Below, in pieces: positions 13,101 through 20,842 of a stretch of 23,437 nucleotides of DNA. This DNA comes from a virus. A program made the translations under genes and the position numbers. Below the pieces are notes generated by a model. It was not told the origin of the DNA. It ran no database searches and was given only the letters and a program-made list of their open reading frames with translations. Positions within the stretch are counted from its first letter, which is position 1. Each line of letters starts with the position of its first letter. The DNA lies in IMG/VR virus record IMGVR_UViG_3300032092_000266, positions 1-23,437 of that record; one strand, written 5' to 3'.

Positions 13101-13383
13101 AACGTATGGACTGGATAAAAAGCAAATAGCACTTTGTGATGCTATGATAGCAAAGTATCCAAAAGGAATAAGGACAAATAATGTGGTATCCTCCGCATCA
13201 ACACTTGTATCTTTTTACAATTCCAAAGATGAAAATAACAAACAATTTTACCAGTATATGAATCCGGAAAGAATGGTATCTTTGCTTTGGCAAGTAGTTA
13301 AAATAAACAACGAGAAAGAGGATGTCAAAGAAGCTGCGGTTAGAATGTTAAATAAGTTATTGCAGGATATAGTTGTTAATTAG
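13090..13383 (+). CDS. Small protein of unknown function, 97 aa
   Basis: 97 aa, helical, beginning MAAKTYGLDKKQIALCDAMI. There is a pattern of short helices with a basic turn (AKYPKGIRTNNVV) that might be a winged-helix-like unit, and a C-terminal helix (EAAVRMLNKLLQDIVVN). The family is not recognised. It is the last gene of the rightward arm, followed by a strong terminator. Confidence 0.75.
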   Translation: MAAKTYGLDKKQIALCDAMIAKYPKGIRTNNVVSSASTLVSFYNSKDENNKQFYQYMNPERMVSLLWQVVKINNEKEDVKEAAVRMLNKLLQDIVVN

Positions 13384-13410
13384 TGTTTGTTGATGTTTAA
13401 GGTGTCTAAG

Positions 13411-13440
13411 AGGCGCAAGAGAGATACTTGCGCCTTTTTT
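13411..13440 (+). terminator. Terminator between convergent arms
   Basis: AGGCGCAAG (13411-13419) pairs with CTTGCGCCT (13427-13435), 7-base loop, 9-bp GC-rich stem, followed by TTTTTT. It stops the rightward arm just before the 3' end of the leftward amidase gene; on the minus strand no T run follows the stem. Confidence 0.9.
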
Positions 13441-14098
13441 ATTCCCACACTACACCTTGCTGCACTGCATAGTCTAAGATGCCCTTTGCGTGCGCTTTAG
13501 CAATACTCTGCTGCCAATTAACATCTATCATTAATTCAGCATCAGAATAATTAGTAAAGAATCCATTTTCCGACAACACAGCAGGCATAGATACACCAGT
13601 AAGCATTTGAAACCTTGCCTCTTTGTCTAAGTCATTGTCCGTATAATCAGCTCTATGCACCCATCCTGGTGTAGCAGTTTTTATTTGCTCCCCGATGCAA
13701 GTAGCAAGAAGATCTGACTTGGTTTCTCCTGGTGATGTAAATATCTCCCATCCTCTGGCAGTAGGTGACGCAGCATTGCCATGAATAGAAACAAGGATAG
13801 AGTGTTTAGCCACAGATGCGTAGGATGTGGCAAGTTGGCAGCGTTTATTCAATGTTGTATCATTGATAGGCTCATATATCTTTTTCACTTGGAATCCATA
13901 ATCAATAAGATACTGCTCCAAATAATTAGCTAATGAGCGATTAAATACTCCTTCGAAAAACCATCCATAGGAATGAAACTTGCCTGTGCGATGTTGGCAG
14001 CACTTAGAAGGATAGGTAACATATTTCTCTGGGCCCGTTCCATTCCTCATGCCACCGTGCCCGGCATCAAGGCATATTAAAAATTCATTTGGTTTCAT
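13439..14098 (-). CDS. N-acetylmuramoyl-L-alanine amidase (Amidase_3), endolysin
   Basis: 219-aa zinc amidase. The metal and catalytic residues of the Amidase_3 family are present: H14 in LDAGHGG, E49 in WFFEGVFNRSLA, H106 in LVSIHGNA, and the catalytic Glu E177 in PAVLSENGFFTNYSDAELM. It cuts the bond between the glycan strand and the stem peptide of peptidoglycan. There is no signal peptide, so it depends on the holin (15379-15783) to reach the wall. It is the last gene of the late arm, coupled to the metallophosphoesterase by an ATGA overlap. Confidence 0.93.
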   Translation of the reverse strand: MKPNEFLICLDAGHGGMRNGTGPEKYVTYPSKCCQHRTGKFHSYGWFFEGVFNRSLANYLEQYLIDYGFQVKKIYEPINDTTLNKRCQLATSYASVAKHSILVSIHGNAASPTARGWEIFTSPGETKSDLLATCIGEQIKTATPGWVHRADYTDNDLDKEARFQMLTGVSMPAVLSENGFFTNYSDAELMIDVNWQQSIAKAHAKGILDYAVQQGVVWE

Positions 14099-14925
14099 TC
14101 TGCAAATTGAAAATTGTAATTTAATTTTAGGTCAGAACCAATAGTATATTTCATCCATATACCTGCACCAGATTTAGGAGCTAAACCTTTTTCAATAGCA
14201 TAACCATTAAAATCTATTGGTGCGTTTTGATACGTTCCCGTTTTAATGTGCCATTGTTGGTCTATGCTTTCACCGTAACGACTTATACGATTTCTTGTTA
14301 TTGGAACTATCCATCTATCGTGTGTATGCCCACTAATAACAATATTTGCATCTGGAAGATAAACAGCTCTTCTTGCCGTTTGTATAACATCTTTAGTGAC
14401 TGGACCTCCCATTCCGTATCCATGGTGGAATGCAATAATTAAGGCTACTTTTGTACCTTCCTCAAAATAAGCGAAAAATCTGCAATAAATGTACCCCGAG
14501 TAATTACCCTGACTCATTTCTAACTGATAACAAATTTTATCAACTATTCCATATTCAATGCGTTTTTCAACGCTTGTCTCATGGTTGCCAGGTGAATAGA
14601 AAGCAAGTATAGATTTGTAAGGAGTCAAAAATTCTACTACATCTTTAATGACTTCATCTATATATCTTGCAGTATTGTATTTTGGATTTAAATCTGCTTT
14701 ATTGCTACGTGGGTCGTATTTGCCTTGCATTAAATCCAATAAATCACCAAAAATAAATACTGGTGCATTTCGTTCTAAAGCTAAATCAAGGTGTTCTTTT
14801 AACTTCACTCTATCACAATGAACACTATCTAAATGAACATCTGATATAAGTAAAAAATACCTATCTTTTTGGTACACTTGAAAATCTAAAAATTCATAAG
14901 TATTGGGAAATATTTTCTTTAACAT
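14095..14925 (-). CDS. Calcineurin-like metallophosphoesterase
   Basis: 276 aa with all the phosphoesterase signatures: D29-x-H31 in LLISDVHLD, GDLLD at 60-64, GNHE at 113-116, the HH pair near 167-168, and GHTH at 199-202. Two metal ions should be bound. Substrate is unknown; phage members may be 2',3'-cyclic or phosphodiester phosphatases or DNA-repair exonuclease relatives, but this one lacks the Mre11 C-terminal part. Unusually, it sits inside the lysis cassette between a small late gene and the endolysin. Its start codon comes just after a terminator-like hairpin and a run of ten A on the coding strand. Confidence 0.9.
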   Translation of the reverse strand: MLKKIFPNTYEFLDFQVYQKDRYFLLISDVHLDSVHCDRVKLKEHLDLALERNAPVFIFGDLLDLMQGKYDPRSNKADLNPKYNTARYIDEVIKDVVEFLTPYKSILAFYSPGNHETSVEKRIEYGIVDKICYQLEMSQGNYSGYIYCRFFAYFEEGTKVALIIAFHHGYGMGGPVTKDVIQTARRAVYLPDANIVISGHTHDRWIVPITRNRISRYGESIDQQWHIKTGTYQNAPIDFNGYAIEKGLAPKSGAGIWMKYTIGSDLKLNYNFQFAE

Positions 14926-14937
14926 GGTTTTTTTTTT

Positions 14938-14970
14938 AAAAAAGGGGAATAGAAATTAATCTACTCCCCT
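14938..14970 (-). terminator. Terminator or attenuator upstream of the metallophosphoesterase
   Basis: On the minus strand a 10-bp stem (14970-14961 with 14952-14943, one G-U pair) has an 8-base loop and is followed by TTTTTT. The phosphoesterase ATG is only 12 bases beyond, without a promoter between, so expression of the last two late genes must rely on readthrough. Confidence 0.75.
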
Positions 14971-15007
14971 CGGCTGCCTAAGGTAGCGATTCTTCTGCGC
15001 CTATAAT

Positions 15008-15361
15008 TTACTGCTGCTTAATAGATTGGAATCTTTTAGCGAGTTTAATCGTTAAGAAAACATGGTCTAAAACATCTTCAACAAGTAGTTCAACAGCATC
15101 ATTCTTTAAGTCAAATCTTTGTTTTAACTCGTTTACAAGTTCATCTTGTTCTTCCGGTGTAAGGTCAGTCAACTCCTGTTTAACCATTTCAATGCCAGCA
15201 AATGCCTTTGCAGCTGAAAAAATAACAGGTACAAAACGAGGGGAATCGGTTACAATGGAAAACTTTTTGTCTTCCAAAGATTTAATGATTGCCTCTAATA
15301 AATCGAAACCAAAGTTTAAAACTTCTTTTGTTTCTTTTACTCCTAAAACTTCGTTTGACAT
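15008..15361 (-). CDS. Helical late protein of unknown function, 117 aa
   Basis: 117 aa, acidic and helical (VLNFGFDLLEAIIKSLEDKK, LTPEEQDELVNELKQRFDLK, LVEDVLDHVFLTIKLAKRFQ). No membrane segment or signal. Proteins of this size and composition are common between holin and endolysin in Bacteroidota siphophages, but I cannot name a family. It is 17 bases downstream of the holin gene and is followed by the hairpin at 14938-14970. Confidence 0.75.
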   Translation of the reverse strand: MSNEVLGVKETKEVLNFGFDLLEAIIKSLEDKKFSIVTDSPRFVPVIFSAAKAFAGIEMVKQELTDLTPEEQDELVNELKQRFDLKNDAVELLVEDVLDHVFLTIKLAKRFQSIKQQ

Positions 15362-15378
15362 ATAAATTTATTTAATGG

Positions 15379-15783
15379 TTACTTTTTAAAAAAGCGTGTG
15401 ATTAATGTCCCTAATTCAACATTAGTTATCCGCTTTATGTTCTCAGCTACGGAAAACAACTCAGTCGCAGATATCATCATCGCTACCATGTAGGTAATTG
15501 GAAATGGAATTGAAAAGGTATTTTTTGCACCTTCAAAAATAAGGATGGCTACAAAATAAACTACAATCTTTTCTGTTGTTCGATACAATCCCTTACTACT
15601 TATACGCTGATTTTCTTTCTTTGCTGCTTTTATTCCGGTTATTGTGTCCGCAAAAACAACTGCAACAGTAAATAATAAAAAGCCTTTAATAGGAATGAAG
15701 AAAGAGGCAAAAAAGCCACAGCAGATGGAGAAGGCTATAAACTCGTATCCTTGGTAAAAAAGTTTTATAATTATTGATTTCAT
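15379..15783 (-). CDS. Phage holin
   Basis: 134 aa with about four hydrophobic stretches (roughly 14-30, 34-47, 72-87 and 95-112) and the segment VVFADTITGIKAAKKENQRI followed by SSKGLYRTTEK, which is typical of the phage_holin_4 type (DxxTGxxxA then a basic S-x-x-G element). It should form the lesions that release the amidase to the cell wall. It begins 1 base after the tail-fibre stop, placing it where holins usually sit, at the end of the tail module. A basic C-terminus (TRFFKK) fits. Confidence 0.85.
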   Translation of the reverse strand: MKSIIIKLFYQGYEFIAFSICCGFFASFFIPIKGFLLFTVAVVFADTITGIKAAKKENQRISSKGLYRTTEKIVVYFVAILIFEGAKNTFSIPFPITYMVAMMISATELFSVAENIKRITNVELGTLITRFFKK

Positions 15784-15784
15784 G

Positions 15785-18256
15785 TTATAAGTTTAAGACG
15801 ATCAAATAAAAACTTCCAGATGCTGGATTAGCTGAAGATGATGAATAATTATTAAATCTAACCGTAACTGTATTTGTAGAAGAAACCCATGCACTATATG
15901 ATGTGTTTGCTACAACAGAAGAATTTGGAACTCCCAATAAAACAGGACTGCCTGCAACTGCACCTGTAACTGTTGATGTAAGATCGCTTGATGATTGTGC
16001 GCTTGTATTTGGAAAATCCATTAAAGCAATAGTTCTATAACTATCTAAACCTAAAAAACCTGCAGAAAATTTAATTCCATCACCTACTCCTATTTCACCA
16101 ATCGCATTACTACTATTTACACCAATAACATGAGTTAATGAGGAAGTTGTTGCCATTGTACCAATAGTTACCCCTCCTGTTAATGCGCTTAACCCTGTAA
16201 CATTTAAATCACTACTTGCATTTAAAACACCATTAAATGTTTTAGCACCTCCAAATGTTTGAGTAGTTGCAGTTACTACACCTGTTGTAGATACTGCAGC
16301 GTTAGCTATTGTAATATTAGGAGTTGTCCCTCCAGATGAAGATATAGGCAAACTACCTGTAACGCTTGTAACAGTTCCCGTTCCTGTTCCTGCACCTATT
16401 GCCGTTCTAAAACTTGCAGCATCTAAAGCAGTCACCGTATTATCCGCGTTAAACCTTGGAAATGTTACAGCAGAAGGATTGGTTAAAGTAAACATACTTT
16501 GTCCAATCGTTGTACCTCCTAAATCACTCCTCATTCCATCCGCTGCCCTTTGGCTAACCGTGTTATCTGCATTGTATCTAAGAAATGAAATAGCCCCAAT
16601 GTCAGGCAAAGTAAATGTATTTGAGCCCCTTGTTGTTGGTGTTAGAATAGTTTGAGTACTTAACAATCCAGTGCTACTTGCCGTAACCATGCGAGTGCCT
16701 GAACCTGCAAGGTTTGTTAATGTCGTTGCGCCTGTTACATCAAGTGTGCCACCGATTAAACTGTTTCCTGTTGCTCTAAATGTTCCCGTTAAATCTAAAT
16801 TATACAATGGATTATTGTTAAAAATTCCAACACCAACAATACCTGCATCGTCAACACCTCTTAATCTTATATATTCAGAACCATTAGTTCCCAATGCAGC
16901 AGACATTTCATTTATACCTCTGTTTACAATGCCTTGAAAATATGCACCTTGGTCAAAAAAACTTGCATTGTCATTTGTTAATCTAAGTGTTACCGTTGCA
17001 CCAGCTATATTTTGATTATGTGCAAAATGTACTTCTTGATTACCAGGGCCTCCAGTAAATAAAGAAGGTGAGCCTGTAAATGTTCCAACGCCTAAACGTG
17101 TATTAAATGTTCCCGTTGTTCCATTTAAAGCTCCTGTCAATGTACCACCAGCCAATGGCAAATAAGTCGCAGCCGCAACACCTGTGCGCAAGTAATTTGT
17201 CAACATACTTGCCGTGTCGCTTACTAATAGTGCCGCCGTTGTGTCGCGCCAAAGTCCTTCGCTACTTTTGTAAAAAAGTGATGCATTACTTGTTGGATTA
17301 GTAATTAGCACATCGTGAAGCTCGTCTAATTCTTGACCATTTCTAATCTTTACAAATACCTCACCACTTCCTGCATTACTCTTTACACATACACCAATAT
17401 AAACACCATGAATAGGTGCTTGTGGTTTATTAGATGTTAATGCGCCTGCTGTTGTGCCAGATAAATAAACCGCTGAATCTACGGTTAAAGCAGATGTATT
17501 TATATTTGTTAATAATCCTTCTGTAATAACATAACCGCTTTGATTGTCGGCTATGCTTTGTGCAACAATACCAAAAGTATTTGCAGATGTTGGATCACTT
17601 GTTGCAATCGCTTTTGCGACTGTTATTCTGTTTCCTTGGCTACCAGATAAATAAACTACATCACCTTTTGCCAATGTTGCACCAGTGCGATTGTTGACGC
17701 GTTGATGTAATTGCTGCCCTATAACATTTGTAACTAAGCCACCTTTTAATCCTTGTATTAAACTCCCTTGCGTATCATTGTACTCTAACTCACCCACTCC
17801 CACAGTGCCATCCTTGGCAGTGTTAAAGGTGATAGAATCAAATGGCATAGTTACGCCGTATATAATAACTGTATCGCTATTATTAAACTTCCATCCTCCT
17901 TTAGTTTTAATATAGCTAAATAAGACATTATTAACTGTGTCAAATAGATGGTAGGCATTATTTATAGTAGAAGGTTTTAAAGACGTTGTATCGTTTGACC
18001 TTCCCCTAAAAACAAGACCATCGCCAGTACTCTGGTAACCAAGTCTCTGTTTGTTCCCCGTTGCTGGATACTGGGCAAAGGCAAAGGATGAAGCCAAAAT
18101 AATAATGGCAATAACAAGTTTTTCTCGTTTATTGCCTACTTTGTTAATTACCTTTTTGCCAATGCCAAGAACAAGCTCACGGATAAGAACAAGGGCAATC
18201 TCGCCAAGTCCTTTTAAAAACTTTCTTTCTTTCTTTGGTGCTTTTATTTCTTCCAT
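15785..18256 (-). CDS. Large tail fibre / receptor-binding protein
   Basis: 823 aa, rich in Gly, Thr, Ser, Asn and Ala, with beta-helical, fibre-like repeats (GATTLTNLAGSGTRMVTASS, SLPISSSGGTTPNITIANAA, TFGGAKTFNGVLNASSDLNV) of the kind seen in Bacteroidota phage fibres. The first 45 residues are very basic (KKERKFLKGL, KKVINKVGNKREK), followed by a hydrophobic run ending in AFAQ (about 47-63) that looks like a Bacteroidota signal peptide with cleavage before Gln; such a feature is odd in a cytoplasmically assembled virion protein. A short conserved start of the mature part reads NKQRLGYQSTGDGLVFRGR. The C-terminal 100 residues are probably the receptor-facing tip. It overlaps the 123-aa gene upstream by one base. 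Confidence 0.85.
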   Translation of the reverse strand: MEEIKAPKKERKFLKGLGEIALVLIRELVLGIGKKVINKVGNKREKLVIAIIILASSFAFAQYPATGNKQRLGYQSTGDGLVFRGRSNDTTSLKPSTINNAYHLFDTVNNVLFSYIKTKGGWKFNNSDTVIIYGVTMPFDSITFNTAKDGTVGVGELEYNDTQGSLIQGLKGGLVTNVIGQQLHQRVNNRTGATLAKGDVVYLSGSQGNRITVAKAIATSDPTSANTFGIVAQSIADNQSGYVITEGLLTNINTSALTVDSAVYLSGTTAGALTSNKPQAPIHGVYIGVCVKSNAGSGEVFVKIRNGQELDELHDVLITNPTSNASLFYKSSEGLWRDTTAALLVSDTASMLTNYLRTGVAAATYLPLAGGTLTGALNGTTGTFNTRLGVGTFTGSPSLFTGGPGNQEVHFAHNQNIAGATVTLRLTNDNASFFDQGAYFQGIVNRGINEMSAALGTNGSEYIRLRGVDDAGIVGVGIFNNNPLYNLDLTGTFRATGNSLIGGTLDVTGATTLTNLAGSGTRMVTASSTGLLSTQTILTPTTRGSNTFTLPDIGAISFLRYNADNTVSQRAADGMRSDLGGTTIGQSMFTLTNPSAVTFPRFNADNTVTALDAASFRTAIGAGTGTGTVTSVTGSLPISSSGGTTPNITIANAAVSTTGVVTATTQTFGGAKTFNGVLNASSDLNVTGLSALTGGVTIGTMATTSSLTHVIGVNSSNAIGEIGVGDGIKFSAGFLGLDSYRTIALMDFPNTSAQSSSDLTSTVTGAVAGSPVLLGVPNSSVVANTSYSAWVSSTNTVTVRFNNYSSSSANPASGSFYLIVLNL
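16391..16612 (-). repeat. Two tandem modules in the tail fibre
   Basis: Adjacent protein units of about 34 residues share the pattern TLxx-x-A-(I/V)-(S/T)-F-x-R-(Y/F)-NADNTV-x9-R: one reads ISFLRYNADNTVSQRAADGM (about 16612-16499), the other VTFPRFNADNTVTALDAASF (about 16490-16391). They differ at many bases, so the duplication is old. Boundaries are approximate. Confidence 0.6.
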
Positions 18257-18627
18257 TAGTTTATATTTATTGCAAATACAATGTAGTTACTTCCATCATA
18301 ATGCGTGTTAGAATCTATGGTAATAGTAGCAGGTAATGTAATAGAATATTGGCTATCTAACAATTTCTGCCCATTTTGGTAAACATGAATAGCTGCTAAT
18401 AAATTAGTTGTCGGCAACTTGCCGCTATTCTGTGTCCATGTTAATATAGCAGATGTTGTATTAAGAAATTCTTGATTAAAGATAGAAACGGCAGAGCCAT
18501 TTACTGTAACATTATTTATTGTTTCTGTAACATTGTTGTTTACCACTCCGCCACTTCCTGCGTTATTAGCAACTTCTGCAAAGTCGCGAGGTTTCGATAA
18601 AACTGTTCTTTCTGTATAATTAGGCAT
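18256..18627 (-). CDS. Small virion-associated protein, 123 aa
   Basis: 123 aa starting at ATG 18627 (a TTG one codon earlier is possible but less likely). Asn/Thr/Val-rich N-terminus (GSGGVVNNNVTETINNVTVN) followed by a beta-rich domain (TTSAILTWTQNSGKLPTTNL, then IHVYQNGQKLLDSQYSITLP), typical of a small beta-sandwich in tail-fibre or baseplate accessories. It may trimerise through the N-terminal part, like fibre connectors. It lies between the baseplate/hub protein (8-base overlap) and the fibre (1-base overlap). Confidence 0.75.
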   Translation of the reverse strand: MPNYTERTVLSKPRDFAEVANNAGSGGVVNNNVTETINNVTVNGSAVSIFNQEFLNTTSAILTWTQNSGKLPTTNLLAAIHVYQNGQKLLDSQYSITLPATITIDSNTHYDGSNYIVFAININ

Positions 18628-20842
18628 CAAGTTCTATTTTAAAGTAATCACCTTGCCAAATCTCTGTTTTTAAATCAAAACTACCTCTTTCAAAAACGTA
18701 ATATCCAGAAGAATATTCTATAACTTTATGAGGCAAGTAAGGATTGTCAACTGTAAGGTTTTGGAATGGCATATCAACCATGCGTAGCTTTGGTGTGAGC
18801 TGTCCGCGTATAACTTCATTTACTAATAATTGTGTGACATTGTTAAAGCCTGATCCGCTGCTGACATCCCATGAGCTGCTATTTTCATAGGTGCCAGATT
18901 CTAAAACTTTTAATCCTCCATCCGTTGTTTTACTTGGCCCATCACCAAGGTATGTATCAAGGCTAAATATAGTAGATGATTTATCGTCATTGTCAGAGCC
19001 ATATTCAAGGATATCACTTTGCCCAGAGACTGCACCAGTAGGAAGAAATTCAAGATAATTACTACTTAATAAATATGATATACTAAAATTACCAGAAACA
19101 TTTGTTCCTGCCTCATTGCGCATAGATTTTAATCGCATCTCCCATATATACTCCGCACTCTCTGGAATATCTAAGGTATCAAATGTTATAGTTTTATAAG
19201 CAACAAAAGCAGCATCTGCTGTTATTGTTTCAGTATTAAACTCATATTCATAAAATGTATTTTCCCAACTTGCAGCTTCTAAAATAAAATTAAAACCATT
19301 AGTGTATGTTACATTTCTTTTTAAATACTTATTTTCTTGCTTTACTTGTAATGATTTTATTTTGCCAGTAAAACCTGGAGATGATAAACTATCTAATTGT
19401 AATGTATTGGTGTTAGTTGATATAATTACATAGTCGTAATCACCACTTTCTGTAATTGTTTTTGTAACACCACCTAAACGTAATCTAAGAGTACCACTAT
19501 TTTCAATATCAACTTTTATTTTAATATAATACTTTCTACCAGATGTAACTGTAAAAGTAGTGTAGTATGCTACCGTTGCTATTATTGTACCTTCAAGTAT
19601 TCCATTATTAATAAACCATCCGCTGCCCAATGTCCAGTTAGCATCAGCAAAACCTTGCAATGGAAAGCTATTGATTATAGATGCTACCTTTACAGCAAAT
19701 ACAAATTGAAAAGGCTCAAAGTTTACAGGATTTAAAGCCTGGGCATAAAAGCCAAGTATTCCTGTGTATGATAATCTTGCATCTGCATTTGTAGCGTCTA
19801 ATGTCGGAGTGATAGTTGTTATTGGTGTAGCGTTGGTAGCATAGTTATATTCGACACCAGCTAATAAGTTTTGTTTAGCAAAGTGATTGTATCTAACAAC
19901 TACATTTTTCAATGCAGGATAGTATGTCCATTTACCTCCACTTAATCTCATTAAATCACTTCCTGGTAAATTAGTCTGTATATTAGACATGGTAAAATCA
20001 AAAGTAAATGTACCAGATGCCTGTACTCCTAAAGCACTGTATTTAAAATATCTGTGAGCTGAAGGATTCCTTGCATATTCATTGACTTGTATAAACCAAT
20101 ATTGATTGCCAGAAAATATTAATCTTGCGCCAAAGGTTTGACATATCTTTTTTAAAACATCGTAGCAACTTTGATATATGTAGTTGTTTTTTGTATCCTT
20201 ATGATAAAATGCCCTATGCTGTATAACTGTCAATAAAGCGTAATCTTTATTAGCACTATAAGCAGTTGTATTCTCATTCCAATTAAATACTGTATGCAGC
20301 ACAGGTAAGTTATTTGCAACCAGTTCACTTTGTACAAAATCTAATTGATTAAGGCAATTTAAAATGTGTTGTACAACTGTGTCCTGTCCATTGTAAGGCC
20401 CTACTGCACTTTTATAGTCTAATGTCTTTAGCCATCCTAAACCATCAATGGCAGATATTTGAGCCTGGTATCCTATAACTAAAGGTATGTCTTCAAACTC
20501 AACTAAATCTGTAACTATATAACCATACCAATAAAATGATACTGTTGTATTATCATCCTCATAGGCTGTAAGATGCATAGTAAACCTTCCCTCAACTGCC
20601 AAACCAATATCAAGTAATAATGTTTGAAGGTTACTATTATTAATAAGTAAAGACAATGAACAACGCGAGCCAATAATAGGTGTAAATCTTTCCGCACCTT
20701 GCTGGCTTTCACTATCATATTGTATGCCTAAAGAAAAAGTATCAAATGTACCAACAGAGCCAGTGTAATTACTATCTTTAATAGATACAGTAATCTTTCT
20801 GCGTTTTTCGTTATAAACTGTTGTTTGATACCTAACTCCCAT
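18620..20842 (-). CDS. Baseplate/tail-tip protein with carbohydrate-binding-like insert
   Basis: 740 aa. The N-terminal about 130 residues (ITVSIKDSNYTGSVGTFDTF, GRFTMHLTAYEDD, YGYIVTDLVEFEDIPLVIGY) are beta-rich and resemble the distal-tail/hub type of siphophages, followed by a helical segment and another beta part (YDVLKKICQTFGARLIFSGN, QYWFIQVNEYA) as in tail-hub proteins. At about 400-503 there is an inserted jelly-roll unit (NWTLGSGWFINNGILEG, FTVTSGRKYYIKIKVDIENSG, LRLRLGGVT, SSPGFTGKIKSLQVKQ) of the carbohydrate-binding type often found in phage tail tips. The C-terminus is beta-rich with a Ser/Gly linker. It probably sits at the tail tip and touches host glycans. Coupled to the tape measure gene by TAATG. 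Confidence 0.8.
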   Translation of the reverse strand: MGVRYQTTVYNEKRRKITVSIKDSNYTGSVGTFDTFSLGIQYDSESQQGAERFTPIIGSRCSLSLLINNSNLQTLLLDIGLAVEGRFTMHLTAYEDDNTTVSFYWYGYIVTDLVEFEDIPLVIGYQAQISAIDGLGWLKTLDYKSAVGPYNGQDTVVQHILNCLNQLDFVQSELVANNLPVLHTVFNWNENTTAYSANKDYALLTVIQHRAFYHKDTKNNYIYQSCYDVLKKICQTFGARLIFSGNQYWFIQVNEYARNPSAHRYFKYSALGVQASGTFTFDFTMSNIQTNLPGSDLMRLSGGKWTYYPALKNVVVRYNHFAKQNLLAGVEYNYATNATPITTITPTLDATNADARLSYTGILGFYAQALNPVNFEPFQFVFAVKVASIINSFPLQGFADANWTLGSGWFINNGILEGTIIATVAYYTTFTVTSGRKYYIKIKVDIENSGTLRLRLGGVTKTITESGDYDYVIISTNTNTLQLDSLSSPGFTGKIKSLQVKQENKYLKRNVTYTNGFNFILEAASWENTFYEYEFNTETITADAAFVAYKTITFDTLDIPESAEYIWEMRLKSMRNEAGTNVSGNFSISYLLSSNYLEFLPTGAVSGQSDILEYGSDNDDKSSTIFSLDTYLGDGPSKTTDGGLKVLESGTYENSSSWDVSSGSGFNNVTQLLVNEVIRGQLTPKLRMVDMPFQNLTVDNPYLPHKVIEYSSGYYVFERGSFDLKTEIWQGDYFKIELDA

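Noticed and set aside
18628-18630. TTG start of the small virion protein, one codon before the ATG
   Set aside because: ATG at 18627 is the standard codon and needs no extra assumption; the difference is one residue.
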